This document shows, in pieces, positions 1 through 11,500 of a DNA stretch of 64,000 bases (positions are counted from its first letter, which is position 1; each line of letters begins with the position of its first letter). The DNA lies in the NCBI RefSeq assembly GCF_002216065.1, contig NZ_CP022282.1:1736001-1800000 (forward strand), written 5' to 3'. This stretch comes from Chryseobacterium sp. T16E-39 (GTDB taxonomy: Bacteria; Bacteroidota; Bacteroidia; Flavobacteriales; Weeksellaceae). The notes below the pieces were generated by a model. It was not told the origin of the DNA and searched no databases. It worked only from the letters and a program-made list of their open reading frames with translations. The position numbers and the translations under genes were made by a program.

Positions 1-263
1 TAAAGAAATTTAATGCTGTCGATTCCATACACTACTTTTTTAGAAATAATATCGAGATATTGTTCACTTTCCTGTTTTTCTTCATCGGTTTGATCGTACT
101 GAATAAGTAGTAGCTCTCCCCCGACAGGAAGTTTCGTATTTAAATTTTTGTCAAGACTGATCCATGCCACTTCATGCCCTCTTTCCAATAATTCGGCCCC
201 GATACTCAGGGTTGGATTGACATGACCTGTCAATGGCGGAACAACAAATACAAATTTAGCCAT
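1..263 (-). CDS. Glycosyltransferase, GT1/MGT-like (5' part only)
   Basis: The first 87 or so codons of a gene that runs off the left edge. The N-terminus reads MAKFVFVVPPLTGHVNPTLS, followed by a helix with ELLERGHEVAWIS. This is the usual opening of UDP-sugar-dependent GT1 enzymes of the macrolide/flavonoid glucosyltransferase type: a Rossmann beta strand, the GHVNP turn, then the G-H-E-V motif. The sugar-donor domain lies outside the window, so donor and acceptor are unknown. The start codon overlaps the end of the upstream hydrolase gene by 8 bp, so it is co-transcribed with the synthase operon. A glycosylated lipid or polyketide product is an inference from that position. Confidence 0.8.
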   Translation of the reverse strand, partial: MAKFVFVVPPLTGHVNPTLSIGAELLERGHEVAWISLDKNLNTKLPVGGELLLIQYDQTDEEKQESEQYLDIISKKVVYGIDSIKFL

Positions 264-1056
264 GATTTTGTGTTAATGGTTTAGATTTAGATAATGATTG
301 AGATAAAAAATTATTAATAGCCTCTGCGATCTGGGCAGGTTCCTGAATAGGAATATTATGATCTCCGGGAATAAGTTCAAGTTCTGCATTATTAATTTGT
401 GACTGAAGCCATTCGCCAGTAGGTTTACAGTTGGACTGAGCACCATAAAGCAATAGCGTGGAAGTCTCTAAGCCTGTCAAATTAGTTTCTGTAAGGAAAT
501 CAGTTTCCCTGATCATATCGGCTTTAATGCTCGTCTGTTCAAATAGGAACTCATACATTCTATGGTTCTTTTCCATTTGCCTTTTCCCCATTTGAACTTT
601 TGTCGTATCTGTAAAATTAGCAACATAATGTTCCAGAAATTCCTTACTGTATTGATCAATAATATCCCGGGTTTTATCATCCCTGGGATCAGGTGCTTCC
701 ATTACAACCAGCTGATCTACACGATCAGGAGCTTTCAGTGCCGTTTTCAGAGCAATAAGCCCTCCAAAACTATAACCGACCAGATGTACCTTCTTAAGTT
801 CCAGAAAGTCTATTAATCCCAACAGATCAGAATACATGTTTTCCAGATCATAGCCTTCCAGAACACGTTCGCTCATGCCATGACTTTTTAAATCATACAT
901 CACCACATGGTAATGCTGTGCGAGAATAGGGGCAATATTAAAATAGTAAATAGATAGATTACTAAACATCCCATGGATAAGCACCACTGTTTGTTCAGCA
1001 CCTTTATTGAGTTCCTGAATATGAACTTTCCTATTATTAATTGTAATTATTGGCAT
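256..1056 (-). CDS. Alpha/beta hydrolase, possible product-release thioesterase
   Basis: An alpha/beta-hydrolase-fold protein of 266 residues. The oxyanion-hole motif HGMF is near residue 28, the nucleophile elbow GYSFGG near residue 95, and the catalytic histidine in GDHNIP near the C-terminus. The acid after strand 7 is not in the usual place (YGAQSNC has no Asp), so another Asp or Glu must serve. I chose the ATG at 1056. An upstream in-frame extension would need a TTG start and would run deep into the acyl carrier protein gene. It overlaps that gene by 10 bp and the glycosyltransferase by 8 bp. Sitting in a Pfa-like operon with no thioesterase domain in the synthases, it is a good candidate for hydrolytic release; that role is inferred. 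Confidence 0.82.
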   Translation of the reverse strand: MPIITINNRKVHIQELNKGAEQTVVLIHGMFSNLSIYYFNIAPILAQHYHVVMYDLKSHGMSERVLEGYDLENMYSDLLGLIDFLELKKVHLVGYSFGGLIALKTALKAPDRVDQLVVMEAPDPRDDKTRDIIDQYSKEFLEHYVANFTDTTKVQMGKRQMEKNHRMYEFLFEQTSIKADMIRETDFLTETNLTGLETSTLLLYGAQSNCKPTGEWLQSQINNAELELIPGDHNIPIQEPAQIAEAINNFLSQSLSKSKPLTQNHG

Positions 1057-1346
1057 TCGTATATATAATTGATGATCATACGGAGATCTAAATTGATCAA
1101 CTGGTCTAAGTCCATAGAAGATAACCAACCTGTAAAATCAATCTGATCACCAAAATGGGCTTTGATTTTCTCAGAAAAAGAAACGATTTCTATACTATCC
1201 ATTTCTAAATCTTTGGTAAATGAACTGTCCGGAGTGATATCCATCTCTTCAACAAATTCTTCCCCTATAACTTCAGTAATAAAGCCTTTTAAAAGAGTAA
1301 ACAGTTCTTCGTGATTCATTTTTAGTGTGTTGTTTATAGTGTCCAT
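1047..1346 (-). CDS. Free-standing acyl carrier protein
   Basis: A small acidic acyl carrier protein of up to 99 residues. The phosphopantetheine attachment serine lies in DLEMDSIEIVSF, with the expected helix II context. The start is uncertain. ATG at 1346 overlaps the upstream synthase stop by 13 bp, while ATG at 1319 (MNHEELF) leaves a 14 bp gap; both fit the packed operon. The upstream megasynthase already has two internal ACPs, so this third carrier may hold the starter unit or the finished chain for the hydrolase and glycosyltransferase encoded just after it. The fused phosphopantetheinyl transferase next door is its likely activator. These roles are inferred from position. Confidence 0.88.
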   Translation of the reverse strand: MDTINNTLKMNHEELFTLLKGFITEVIGEEFVEEMDITPDSSFTKDLEMDSIEIVSFSEKIKAHFGDQIDFTGWLSSMDLDQLINLDLRMIINYIYECQ

Positions 1347-4300
1347 CCGATAATATAATTTTTATGTTTTATGATTTTAATTTCAGTTTGTTCGATCCAC
1401 ATACGATCTCCCTCTATTTTATTTACTTCAAAAGCTTTTGGATTTCCCTTCAGCCCTGTTCCAAGAAACTTTCCGTAAGCTTCCTTGGCTACCCAAAACC
1501 GGGTAGTCCATTCCGCCTGATCTCTGTTTTTTAATAATGCTAATTCAGCATCTGTAAATACCAGATCGTAAAATCCGGAGCTGCGCTCCTCTATGATTTC
1601 CATGTCTATTCCAACAGGGCTTCCTTGGCGTGCAATTGCTACAGCTTCTTTTCCTTTATGAGCTAACGAAATATGAATATCTTCAGTAATATCGCCGATG
1701 AGATAAGGCTTACCTACTTCATTCGAGCGTATTTCAAATGTAATAGGGAAACAAGCATGATCCTTTTGCTGGCGAAGAAGGTTTCTTACAGCGTCTTTTG
1801 CTGCTACCCTGCTGACCATCCAGTTTTTCTTCTTATTAGGCAATAGCTGCTGATGGTATTGTTTTTCAGTTTGGTTGAAATATCGTTTAAGAATAAAATC
1901 CCACGAAGCGACCCTTGTATAAGCCTGATGAAAGAAGAATACCTCAGGTGCAATTTCTTCTGAAAGACGGTTATGCAAAGGGGACATGGAAACACTCCAT
2001 AATGCCGCATCGATTTCCAATCTCCTGTTCTGCCAACCGGTAATAGCACACCAGACTTTTCCATCTCTTTTTAGGATAATATCTGCGATGGCAAATTCAT
2101 CGTTAAGCTCCGTAAGCAAACAGGTACATTCAAAAAGTCCTTCCTGATCGTGCATATCACCAAAAAACTCGATGTCCCTGATTTTTACAGGAAAAGCAAT
2201 ACGGTCTTTTGTTAAAGTAAGCTGTAGCCACAACCCGAATAATTGTCCGGCATTATCAAGTAAGGAACCTTTCCCTCCGTTTCCTTTGATCTTTCCTACA
2301 ATACCTTTGGTTCCCACTTCTACTATTTCAGTGATCCCCTGATATTTTTCTCCATGGAACATGTGCATATCGTAGATTTCCTCAGGAGTTCTCTGAATAG
2401 GTAAAAGCTCACCCACTGATAGGTTAATGACAGGAGCCTCTACAGAGGTTGGTTTCAATACCACTTCAGCATTAACAAAGTTCTCGATATCCAGATAAGC
2501 ATGATGGGATGAGCGCCATTCTCCCTTAACGGTTTTCTCAAAAGGTTTGGCAACATTCATCCACTGAAACACACTCACATTCATGATCTTGTGTACTTGA
2601 GTACCTGGTATTTCTGCTTCTGCAATTTCTGCTAACTGCTCAAAAATCATGGTCATAGGAATAACCGGTTCCATATCCGCAATATCCACCCACCCTGCAG
2701 GCTGTCTTAGCAAACTGTGATCAATAAGATAAGGATGAGTATCCAAGTTAACATGCAGTAATCTTGAGAAATTCACATCCCGTGGCTTTTGAACTGCCAC
2801 CGGGTTTGAAACTGTAACTTCCGGACGATTCTGGAATAATGTTAACACTTCTTCCTGCATGCGGATCATATCAGCAATATTTTCCTGAAATGCCTGAACG
2901 AGCGGATGTCCTGTTTTAACCACAGTAGCTGAAATATTATTTTGCTTCGGCTCAAAAGACTGAGCTAAAGACTGTACTTCTTTAAAATCACGGATAATCG
3001 GTGATCCTAATTGCAGCTTAATTCCTTTGCCTGATGCCTTTTTCAAATTGCTTTCTATTTCCAGAAAATCAAGTGCTACTGTTTTTCCTTCTACGAATAA
3101 AGCAGCTACCACACGTTGTAACTGAGCTAAAGCAGACCGCGTAGGAATACTGGAAGCAATCGTACTGAAAGCTTTTCCTTTTAAAGTATCATCGATAAAT
3201 CCAATCAATCCTCCTGTTCCTATTTGAATAAAGAATCTTGCTCCTTCTTCATACAGTTTATCAGTAAGTTCACGGAAACGTACGGGCTGAACCAGATGTT
3301 CTGCACTGAGTTTTCTTATAGCCTGCTGATCTGAAGGATAAGGTTCCAGTGTCGTTGCAGACCACAATGGAATCTTTGTTTTTTGAAACTGTGCCTTTTC
3401 CATTCCTTCTAAAATCACATCGAGCTTATCCGCAATAAAAGGTGAATGGAAACCGGATTGGAATGGTAAGATCTGATGAAATATCTGTTTTGATTTTAAC
3501 AAAGGTACCAGCTCATCCAATGCCGTATTACTTCCACAAAGAATCACCTGATTTGGACAGTTGTCATTAGAAATATATACCTCCGGGATTTGGGCAATAA
3601 GAGGCTTAATGGTATCAATTCCAGCACCAATAGCAATAAACCTGGAGTCTTTTAATTCAAAAGTTTCAGGATTAAGCACATCGATCAATGCCTTAACAGA
3701 ATTTACTTCTGCCAGCTCGGACGAATATCCGGCCAGCCACTCTCCTAAGCTGTGCCCGGCATTCATATCCGGTACAATTCCCAGCTTTTTCAATGCACCA
3801 TCCAATATGCTGCACTTATTGAAAACACCTAACGCATCACTTAATAAACCTTCCCCTTCTGTTTTGATAGGCTCAGTTAATCCAAAGTAACGGCTGACAG
3901 TCTCCACTTCTCCTTTTGCGAGACCATCTAATCCTGGAAATACAAAGGCTATTTTATCTCCATTCTTCAATAAAGGAATATTCGTATACCAAATATCTTG
4001 TTTGTTTCGCCAAGGTTTACCCTTGGATACAATTTTAATTGCTTTTTCTATTCTCTCTGGTGTCGGATCAAACAGGGCAATCCTATAATCCCCTTCACCT
4101 AACTGACTTTCATTATGATGTAAAGCAGAAAGTAAATCTTCATTCGTATTTCTTGCCAACAGCAAAACACGGTCTTTTTTAGGCATATCATACCCTTCAA
4201 GCACTACATGGGCATTGATCCCCCCAAATCCAAAAGCATTGACTGCCGCAATCTTTGGCAAACCGGCTTTTGACCAGCTTTTAGGTTCCTGCACAGGTGC

Positions 4301-5563
4301 AAATCGGGTTTGCTGCATATCCGCTATTGGATTTTCACAATATAAAGTAGGCGGTAATGTATCATGATGCAATGCCAGACAGGTTTTTATCAAACCTGCT
4401 ATACCTGCCGCTGGCATAGCATGCCCTATATTGGACTTTACAGATCCAATACCAGCGATTGGACTCACTTCTTCCTTGCCAAAAAACTGGGCAAGAGTCT
4501 GCAGTTCTGTTTTATCTCCAAGAGGAGTTCCTGTACCATGAGCTTCAAGATAGCCAATCTGTTTTTCATCGAGGTCAGCATTGTTCCATGCCTGTTGCAA
4601 AGCTTTTAACTGCCCTTTAACAGAAGGACTCATTACACTGGTCCCATTACCATCACTACTTACTCCAACCCCTTTTACAACAGCATAGATTTTATCCTGA
4701 TCACGGACTGCATCTTCTAATCTTTTTAAGACCACAAAACCGCATCCTTCTCCAATTAATAATCCATCAGCATCTGCACTGAATGGCTTGATCTGCTGCT
4801 GATGTGACATTGCTCCCAATTGTGCAAAAATGCTCCAGAAAGCAGCATTCTGTCCGGTATGAACCCCACCTGCAATCACCATATCACAGCGTCCACGGTT
4901 AAGTTCCTGCACCGCATGATCTACGGCAAGTAAAGCACTCGCACAGGCAGCATCCACTGTAAAGGCAGCGCCTCCCAAATTAAACCGGTTGGCAACAAGA
5001 GAAGCAACGAGATTTGGAATTAATCCCATCGCTGTATCAGCAGCAAAACGTCCTTTACGTTCCTGAAAAGCTTTTTTAACTTTATCAATATCTGTAGAAG
5101 ATACTTCAGGAAGCAGTTCCTTCAACAATGAAGAAATCTGCTCTCCAGTCCGTACAATCTCTATAGCACGTGTTGCACCCGGTCCCGTATAGTTTCCTTT
5201 ACCTATGATGATCCCTGTTTTCTCCAACGAAACTTTTTTCTGAAATACCCCTGCATCTTCGAGGGCTTTCTGAACCAAATCAAGCGTTAGCAAATGATCA
5301 GGCTCTGTTCCTTCAACAGCCAGTGGTAAAATTCCAAATTGCGTCGGGTCAAATTCATAATCAGGAATAAATCCTCCACGTTTACAATAAAAACGATCGA
5401 CAGGACTTGTTGCATCACTAAAGTGAACCGGATCGATACGATCAGCAGGAGCCACCTGAGTCGAGTCCACTTTATTGACAATATTTTCCCAAAAAGCTTT
5501 GGCATCTTGTGCCCCGGGGAAGACACAGGATAGTCCAATTACAGCAACATCTGTTTTTTTCAT
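1334..5563 (-). CDS. Pfa-like synthase subunit: KS-AT-DH-PPTase
   Basis: A 1409-residue megasynthase subunit. Domains in order: ketosynthase (about 1-450) with Cys near 206 in VDAACASA and His in EAHGTG and NIGHA; acyltransferase (about 520-830) with Ser in GHSLGE near 604; hotdog dehydratase region (about 940-1180) with HPYLIDH and a DNAGQ motif near 1103; and a C-terminal Sfp-type phosphopantetheinyl transferase (about 1230-1405) with GIDMEII near 1317 and KEAYGK near 1361. All catalytic residues I looked for are present, so both ketosynthases of the operon look active, unlike the chain-length-factor partner of PfaC. No ACP lies inside. It starts 19 bp after the larger synthase. It is related to PUFA/secondary-lipid synthases; the product is unknown. 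Confidence 0.88.
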   Translation of the reverse strand: MKKTDVAVIGLSCVFPGAQDAKAFWENIVNKVDSTQVAPADRIDPVHFSDATSPVDRFYCKRGGFIPDYEFDPTQFGILPLAVEGTEPDHLLTLDLVQKALEDAGVFQKKVSLEKTGIIIGKGNYTGPGATRAIEIVRTGEQISSLLKELLPEVSSTDIDKVKKAFQERKGRFAADTAMGLIPNLVASLVANRFNLGGAAFTVDAACASALLAVDHAVQELNRGRCDMVIAGGVHTGQNAAFWSIFAQLGAMSHQQQIKPFSADADGLLIGEGCGFVVLKRLEDAVRDQDKIYAVVKGVGVSSDGNGTSVMSPSVKGQLKALQQAWNNADLDEKQIGYLEAHGTGTPLGDKTELQTLAQFFGKEEVSPIAGIGSVKSNIGHAMPAAGIAGLIKTCLALHHDTLPPTLYCENPIADMQQTRFAPVQEPKSWSKAGLPKIAAVNAFGFGGINAHVVLEGYDMPKKDRVLLLARNTNEDLLSALHHNESQLGEGDYRIALFDPTPERIEKAIKIVSKGKPWRNKQDIWYTNIPLLKNGDKIAFVFPGLDGLAKGEVETVSRYFGLTEPIKTEGEGLLSDALGVFNKCSILDGALKKLGIVPDMNAGHSLGEWLAGYSSELAEVNSVKALIDVLNPETFELKDSRFIAIGAGIDTIKPLIAQIPEVYISNDNCPNQVILCGSNTALDELVPLLKSKQIFHQILPFQSGFHSPFIADKLDVILEGMEKAQFQKTKIPLWSATTLEPYPSDQQAIRKLSAEHLVQPVRFRELTDKLYEEGARFFIQIGTGGLIGFIDDTLKGKAFSTIASSIPTRSALAQLQRVVAALFVEGKTVALDFLEIESNLKKASGKGIKLQLGSPIIRDFKEVQSLAQSFEPKQNNISATVVKTGHPLVQAFQENIADMIRMQEEVLTLFQNRPEVTVSNPVAVQKPRDVNFSRLLHVNLDTHPYLIDHSLLRQPAGWVDIADMEPVIPMTMIFEQLAEIAEAEIPGTQVHKIMNVSVFQWMNVAKPFEKTVKGEWRSSHHAYLDIENFVNAEVVLKPTSVEAPVINLSVGELLPIQRTPEEIYDMHMFHGEKYQGITEIVEVGTKGIVGKIKGNGGKGSLLDNAGQLFGLWLQLTLTKDRIAFPVKIRDIEFFGDMHDQEGLFECTCLLTELNDEFAIADIILKRDGKVWCAITGWQNRRLEIDAALWSVSMSPLHNRLSEEIAPEVFFFHQAYTRVASWDFILKRYFNQTEKQYHQQLLPNKKKNWMVSRVAAKDAVRNLLRQQKDHACFPITFEIRSNEVGKPYLIGDITEDIHISLAHKGKEAVAIARQGSPVGIDMEIIEERSSGFYDLVFTDAELALLKNRDQAEWTTRFWVAKEAYGKFLGTGLKGNPKAFEVNKIEGDRMWIEQTEIKIIKHKNYIIGWTL

Positions 5564-5582
5564 AACAATTTTATACAGGGTT

Positions 5583-8500
5583 TTACCAATTGCTACCTGA
5601 CATGATTAGTACCTGACTTTCAGTTCCATATTTTATCTCATTAAGAAAGGTTTCCTTTCCCTGATCTAAAGGGATCAAAGAAATACCTCTACGCTCATAT
5701 TCTGTTTCTAAGGTTGAAGACACCATTCCTGCACCTTTCCATGGTCCCCAGTTAATAGAGATCACTTTCCCTTTTAGCTTTTTATCCAATGCGTTGGCAT
5801 AATCATCCAGTACACTATTGGCTGCAGCATAGTCTGTCTGTCCTTTATTTCCATATACTGAAGCAATGCTTGAAAACAGAACCACGAACTGACAATCTGT
5901 ACGCAATTGTTCAGCTAATACACGGAGGGGTTTTACCTTAGTATCAAAGACACGTCCAAAGGAGCTGGTTGTTTTTTGTTTAAACAGCTTATCTTCCAAT
6001 AAACCTGCCCCATGGATAACTCCGTCCAGACGGTCATATTTTTCATAAATCGTATTGATTAATTCACATAGCCCATCTTCGTCACAAAGATCCAACGACT
6101 GGTAAACTACAGTACTTCCAAGTTGTTCCATATCCCGGATTGTTCTCAGGATCTGATTATTTTTGAAAACTCGGATCGTTTCTTTTTCTATTTCAGATGG
6201 TGAAGTGAATTTTCCGGATTCGATCAGAAAACTTCTTATTTCATCCTTGGTTTTCATCTTCTCAAATTCCTTTAGACTATGTTCTTCATTTCTAGGATCT
6301 GCAGATCGGCCCACGAGGATATAAGTACAAGGATATGCTTCTGACATATGTTTAACAAGTTCAGAGGTAATTCCCTGTGCTCCACCCAGTACCAGAACTA
6401 CAGACTTCTGATCCAATTGAATATTTGCTTCTCCTAAACTCGTTGATAATGGTGATGGAATAATATCAACCTTGTGACGCTGATCATTTTTATAAATGAT
6501 CTCTGCCGGTTTATCTGTGGTTAATATTTCTTTTAAAGCTATTTCTGCAATATGATCCATCTCCTGTGGAGTACTTAAACTGATCAGTCTGCATGTTGTA
6601 TTATCAAATTCTCTTGCCAGGCTTTTGAAAAGTCCCGGATATCCCTGATGATGACGTAGTACACGAGCATCAGTGATCTCCTGAAGATGGGCAGGAATAT
6701 CAGATATTAAATACACCCATTTGGCTTTATCAAAATCAAGTCTTTTAATAAGATCCACATGATCAATAATGCTGTGCTTCACAGAAGATGAGAATATATC
6801 AAGCATAATTAATCCGTCAAAACTTGTAAGATCTTTTTCTGTATCTACCAATTCAACAATAGCCCCATATTTTTCCAATGCATTCTTAATGACCAGTGTC
6901 TGTTTGCTATTATCTTCAGTAATTGCGAAACGCTTTCCTTCCAATATCTCAGTATTTTGGATTAAAGAATCATCCGTAGGAGTAATATCAAAACGTAAAC
7001 GGGATAAAAGAGCCTGTTCCGGCTCCGGTTCAGCAATACTCGTCTCATTCTTTACCTCCTTTACTTCAGCATCACCATTCATTTCACTGATCCAGACAGC
7101 CAACCCATTCAGTGTTTTAATAGCAGCCAGTTTTTCCATAAGGTCATCAGCCTGCTCTAAATCTTCACCAAATCCGATCTTAGTTTTAAGATCTCCAATA
7201 ATTTCCATACGCTTGATGGAATCTATACTCAAATCAGCTTCAAGATCCAGATCCAATCCAAGCATCTCTTTTGGATATCCTGTTTTTTCACTTACAATAT
7301 CCAGAATTGCTTTTTGGAGTTCTTCCAGTGAGAAGGCAGATGTATTGGATGCTTGTGGAGTTGTGCTTTGCACTGATCCATTTTTTTCAGGTGCTGCAGT
7401 TGCTCCCGTGTATTCCGTCAGCCAGTTTACTAAACTGTTTAAAGTTTTTATTCCAGCTAACTGCTCCATTACTGTATCTTCATCTGCATGTCCATTTGCA
7501 AGAATACCCAATTCGTTACGGAGTGTTCCTATAATCTCAACTCTTTTAATGGAGTCAATACTTAAATCTGCTTCCAGATCCATTTCCATTCCTAACATTT
7601 CCTGAGGATACCCAGTCTTATCACTAACTACCTGAAGTAATAAGGATTTGATATCTTTTGTTGGAGTCTGCTGAGCCGGTAGAACAGCTGTCGGTTTCTC
7701 CTGATGAACCGGAGTTGCAGGAATTGCAGCCAAACGTTCATTAACCGGAGAAGGGATCGGTGAAGTATATACAGGAGCCGGATTTATCTGAGGATTCTGT
7801 CCCATAAAGGAAAGCATCACATCCCGTTGCGCCTGTATCATGAGTTTCATACTATTTAGATATTCCTGCAGCATACGTTCAGCCGTAGACTGATTCTCAG
7901 TTGCAGGTGCTTGATTATTGGTAAAGTTGTTCATTTGAAGAGGGTTTAATATAGGTAATGCACCATTGGCAGGCAGCGTACCAGTAGTAGGTAATGCAGC
8001 TTGTCCATTAACACGCCAAATGGCAGGATTCTTTTTATAAAGCTCAGGCTGATCAATGTGGATCAATTTGGCATCACGACCGTCGAAAAGTTTTTCAACA
8101 TTAAAATTACGGCCTGTACCAAGGTATTGAGCAAACATACAAAGGAGGTGAGTCAGCTTATTACGGCTGCTATCTTCTACATAGAGTGTTACCTGATCTT
8201 TGTCTAAACAGGATTTCGTTAATCCGGTAAGAATTTTTCCAGGACCTACCTCTATGAATATTCTCGCTCCATCGTTATACATCGCCTGGAGCTCTTCCAC
8301 AAACCTTACGGGTTGTACCAAGTGATTGGTTAATCTTTCTTTTATTTCTGATTCTTTCGTTGGATATACAGATGCTGAGGTATTCGACCAAACCGGAATC
8401 TGCATTTCCTCAAAAGCAACATCTTTTAGGACATTCCCATATAATTCTTTGGATTTTGCAACCACCGGACTATGGAACGCACAGGCTACTTCTAATTTTT

Positions 8501-11500
8501 GTGCAGAAATACGTTTCTCTTTAAGAATCTCCATCAATTTCTTGATTGCAGGCGTGGTTCCCGCTACCACACATTGAGATGGGGTATTATAATTTACAGG
8601 ATAACATCCTTCCACCTGTGAAAGAATAGATTCTAAATTTTCTTGTGTTGCATTTACAGCGACCATCGTTCCGGGATCTCCGTCCTCTACTGAATCTAAG
8701 ATCGCCTGTGCTCTTTGTGTACTCAACTCTACAAGTTTTTCTTCTCCAAATACACCTGCAAAACACAGAGCTGGTAATTCCCCATAGCTGTGACCTGCCA
8801 ACATATCAGGTGTAATTCCCATTGATTGAAGGAATTTAGCCAATGCAAGATCTACGATTCCTAAAAGAGGCTGTGCTAATCTGGTATCTTTAATGGTATC
8901 TTTTTGCTTTTTCAATGCCTCAGCATCAAAAGTAGCAGAAGGAAAAACTACTTTTTCGAGTTCCGGATATTCATCTATAAGGTTTCGCATACTAGGAAAA
9001 ACTACGAAAAGGTCACGGGCCATATTGATTCTTTGGCTCCCTTGTCCAGGGAACAAAAAGGCAACTTTACCTTCCCGCTTATTTACTATAAAAGTATCTT
9101 TGCTTTCAATTCCGGATAATAACAATTCAATTTTTATCATTAAATCTTCAGCAGTATCGGCAACAATACTTACCTGAGCCGGCTTTTCAGATCCAATGAT
9201 CAAACTATAGGCAATATCTTTTAAGGAGATATCATCATTGATCTCCAATAAAGATCTGATCTGACCTAGTTGACCTAAAGCTTCTTCATAGGTATCGCCA
9301 CGGAATACAAACAGCTCCGATGGCCAGGACTGTAATACAGCGGAATCTTCCTGTTTTGGATGATTGGCAATAACTGTATGAAAGTTAGTTCCTCCAAATC
9401 CAAAAGCACTGATTCCGGCATAACGATTTTGTTCAGCCCACAAACCGCTTTCTGCATAAAATGAGAAAGGACTGGTTTCGGCATTATAATAGGCATTAGG
9501 TTTCTGTAAATGAAGAGTCGGAGGTTTTACACCATGGTACACGGCCAGGGAAGCTTTAATTAATCCTGCTAATCCCGCTGCACATTTGGTATGCCCGATC
9601 TGGGTTTTTACTGAACCTAGGTGAGTCTGACCCGGGATAGCCCCTGAACGGCTAAATAAATTAGTCAGTGCACTAAGCTCTGTTTTATCACCAACAACGG
9701 TTCCTGTACCGTGTGCCTCAATAAGCCCAACTGATGCAGGACTAATACCAGCTTGGGCATATGCGCGCTCCAATGCTCTCACCTGACCAATTTTTCTTGG
9801 TGCAGTAAGTCCCAGAGCCTTCCCATCACTTGATCCGCCGACACCTTTAATAACCGAATAAATACGATCACCATCATTCACGGCATCTTCATATCTTTTT
9901 AATACAAGAATGGCAATCCCCTCTCCCAGGGCAATACCGTCTGCTTCACTGTCAAATGTAGCACATCTACCCTTACGTGAAAGTGCATGTGTACTGGAAA
10001 ACATAAGATAATCATTGATCCCGTTATGTAAATCGGCACCACCAGCCAAAACCATATCTGATTTGCCCAATACCAATTCCTGACATGCCAGATCAATAGC
10101 AGCCAAAGAAGAAGCACAGGCAGCATCTACCGTGAAGTTTCTTCCACCAAGATCCAGACGATTGGTAATCCGGCCTGCGATAACATTAGCTAATATACCA
10201 GGGAAAGAATCTTCCGTAGTATGTGGAAATGCCTCTTTTACTTCTTCATGAAGCTGTCCAAAAACCTGTTTATAATATCCTCTGAAACTATAACTATTGG
10301 CAAGGTCATTCCCCCCTTCAGCTCCAATAATTACAGAAATATTCTCTCTGTTAACGTGTTTCTCACCATACCCTGCATCTTCCATAGCCCGCTTTGCAAC
10401 CAACAGAGTCAGCAACTGTGTAGGCTCAATAGCAGCCAGAGACTGTGGTGGAATTCCAAAGGCTAACGGATCAAAATTGATTTTTGGAATAAAACCACCC
10501 CACTTGGAATGAGAAACATCTGAAGCATCAGATTCCGGATCATAATACAGATCTTTATTCCATCTTTCATCCGGTACTTCTGTTACACTATCTTTTCCTA
10601 AAATGATATTACGCCAGTATTCATCAAGATTTTTTGCTCCCGGAAATATACATTCCATTCCCACAATAGCAATATCCAATGGTTTTTCTTTGGATGAAGG
10701 TGCTTCCGGCAACATTGCATTCTGAATATATTCATAATTATCTACCGCTACATTCTGATGTAAATCGGCAATTGACATAACACGGTTTTGCATTGTTGCT
10801 ACCTGCCCGATCATATACATTCCCAGATCCAGCTGTTCGCTTTTAGGAATAGTTACAAGTTGATCCCCCTGACGGTCCACTCCTTTCGCAGCAATCCGTA
10901 AACGGCCAACATTTAATTTTTCAAGTTGTTCCCATACCTGCTTTTTATCCATTCCGGCAGCCAGAAGTCTTGCTTTTTCCGCAATAAAATGCTGAGCAAA
11001 TACGGTATTCAGACAGCGGGTTTCATGTCCCGGTGCAGTTTCTAACAAGACGGTATCTTTTGCCTGCATAGCCTGCAATTGGAATTCTTCCTGAATTGCA
11101 CCATCATTCACCGCTTCCTGAGTATAAAGATAGGCTGTTCCCATAAGTACCCCTACTTTTACACCTCTGGCGGCCAAAGGAGCTGCCATGATAGAAACGA
11201 ATGCTGTTGAGAATGCATCGTGGATCCCTCCTGCAAAAAACACACTGATGTTTTCAGGATGATCTTCTTTTAAGATGCGTTCAATTTGTTTTTCCCAAAG
11301 GACCATACTTGAAAGCGGACCTACATGTCCCCCACACTCACGGCCTTCAAAAATGAAATTTTTTGCTCCTTCTTTCAGGAAAATATCTAATAATGCGGGA
11401 GATGGAACATGAAGGAAAGTAGTTATCCCTGCTTTTTCAAACACCTTAGCCTGCGCCGGTCTTCCACCAGCGATAAGGACTACAGGAGGTTTAGCTTCCA

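Noticed and set aside
6769..7605. A 278-codon open frame on the plus strand inside the large synthase gene
   Set aside because: It is antisense to the ACP region with Ser/Ile-rich, non-protein-like composition. The minus-strand frame there has clear ACP motifs.
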